64,000 nucleotides of DNA, taken from the NCBI RefSeq assembly GCF_900129505.1, contig NZ_LT670818.1, forward strand, positions 4,807,001-4,871,000, in the 5' to 3' direction. The position numbers were made by a program, and so were the translations under genes. Below the pieces are notes generated by a model. That model worked only from the letters and a program-made list of their open reading frames with translations. It searched no databases and was not told the DNA's origin. Every line of letters begins with the position of its first letter. Position 1 is the stretch's first letter. Below are positions 63,835-64,000 of this stretch, one piece after another. The stretch is from Bradyrhizobium erythrophlei (GTDB taxonomy: Bacteria; Pseudomonadota; Alphaproteobacteria; Rhizobiales; Xanthobacteraceae).

Positions 63835-64000
63835 TCACTTCCCATCCTCCAGAATCATCGCCGCACCTTTTTCCGCGATCATCGCGGTCGGGGTGTTGGT
63901 ATTGCCCGAGGTGATCGTCGGCATCACCGACGCGTCGGCGACGCGAAGGCCGGCGATGCCGTAAAAACGCAGCCGGTCGTCGACCACGGCGGAGGGATCG
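63835..64000 (-). CDS. GMC-family oxidoreductase, C-terminal end (partial)
   Basis: Only the last 55 codons are inside the window. They encode [20 protein letters not shown] and then [29 protein letters not shown], ending LEDGK. This is the C-terminal substrate/FAD-contact block of the glucose-methanol-choline oxidoreductases (choline dehydrogenase-like). The Asn of SGNTNTPT is a conserved active-site position of the family. The rest of the gene lies off the right edge, and the substrate is unknown. Confidence 0.8.
   Translation of the reverse strand, partial: DPSAVVDDRLRFYGIAGLRVADASVMPTITSGNTNTPTAMIAEKGAAMILEDGK

Overview
The window is GC-rich chromosomal DNA of an alphaproteobacterium, most likely Bradyrhizobium or a close relative in the Nitrobacteraceae (Rhodopseudomonas, Afipia). 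The evidence is a complete hopanoid locus that includes the C-2 methylase hpnP and the aminotransferase hpnO, a branched-chain-type ABC transporter with a fused permease-ATPase, and intergenic palindromes of the kind scattered through these genomes. No rRNA, tRNA or CRISPR array was seen.

Region 1 (1-9575) is catabolic. A partial CHM isomerase (hpaF-like) and hpaH lie divergently from the MarR-type regulator hpaR. Then come a Tat-exported solute-binding protein with LivH, a LivM-LivG fusion and LivF, a HpcH/HpaI-type aldolase and a UxaA/GarD-type dehydratase. Together they suggest uptake and breakdown of an aromatic-derived or sugar-acid substrate. Region 2 (9712-18828) holds a class 3 lipase and a translationally coupled cassette: transglutaminase-DUF2126 giant protein, circularly permuted ATP-grasp/alpha-E protein, second transglutaminase, and HI0933-type flavoprotein. 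The first three are a candidate peptide-ligation and cleavage system of unknown substrate. Region 3 (18873-24660) has small lineage-specific genes, an SGNH hydrolase, a GNAT acetyltransferase and an IS630-like element carrying a LexA-type HTH gene.

Region 4 (24667-49944) is dominated by hopanoid lipid biology. After a chemoreceptor come eutB, hpnP and eutC, with hpnP placed between the two ethanolamine ammonia-lyase subunits (all predicted cobalamin users), then an RND/MMPL exporter and a TPR-glycosyltransferase-like protein. The core operon hpnC-hpnD-hpnE-shc-hpnG makes squalene, cyclises it and processes adenosylhopane. The opposite strand carries ispH-hpnH (isoprenoid precursor supply and adenosylhopane formation). 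hpnN (hopanoid transport) and hpnO (aminobacteriohopanetriol formation) complete the pathway.

Region 5 (49961-64000) is accessory and regulatory: a RAYT transposase flanked by inverted REP hairpins; an operon of Tat metallophosphoesterase, amicyanin-like cupredoxin, ECF sigma factor and zinc-type anti-sigma factor; an MHYT-domain histidine kinase; a SAM-cyclase-AAA-TPR protein; an IS630-like element with a poly-A frameshift site; a DUF2270 membrane protein; a frameshifted alpha/beta hydrolase; several interspersed repeats; and the C-terminus of a GMC oxidoreductase running off the right edge. Functions are assigned from recognised motifs and neighbourhood. Starts were chosen from ribosome binding sites, overlaps and family length.
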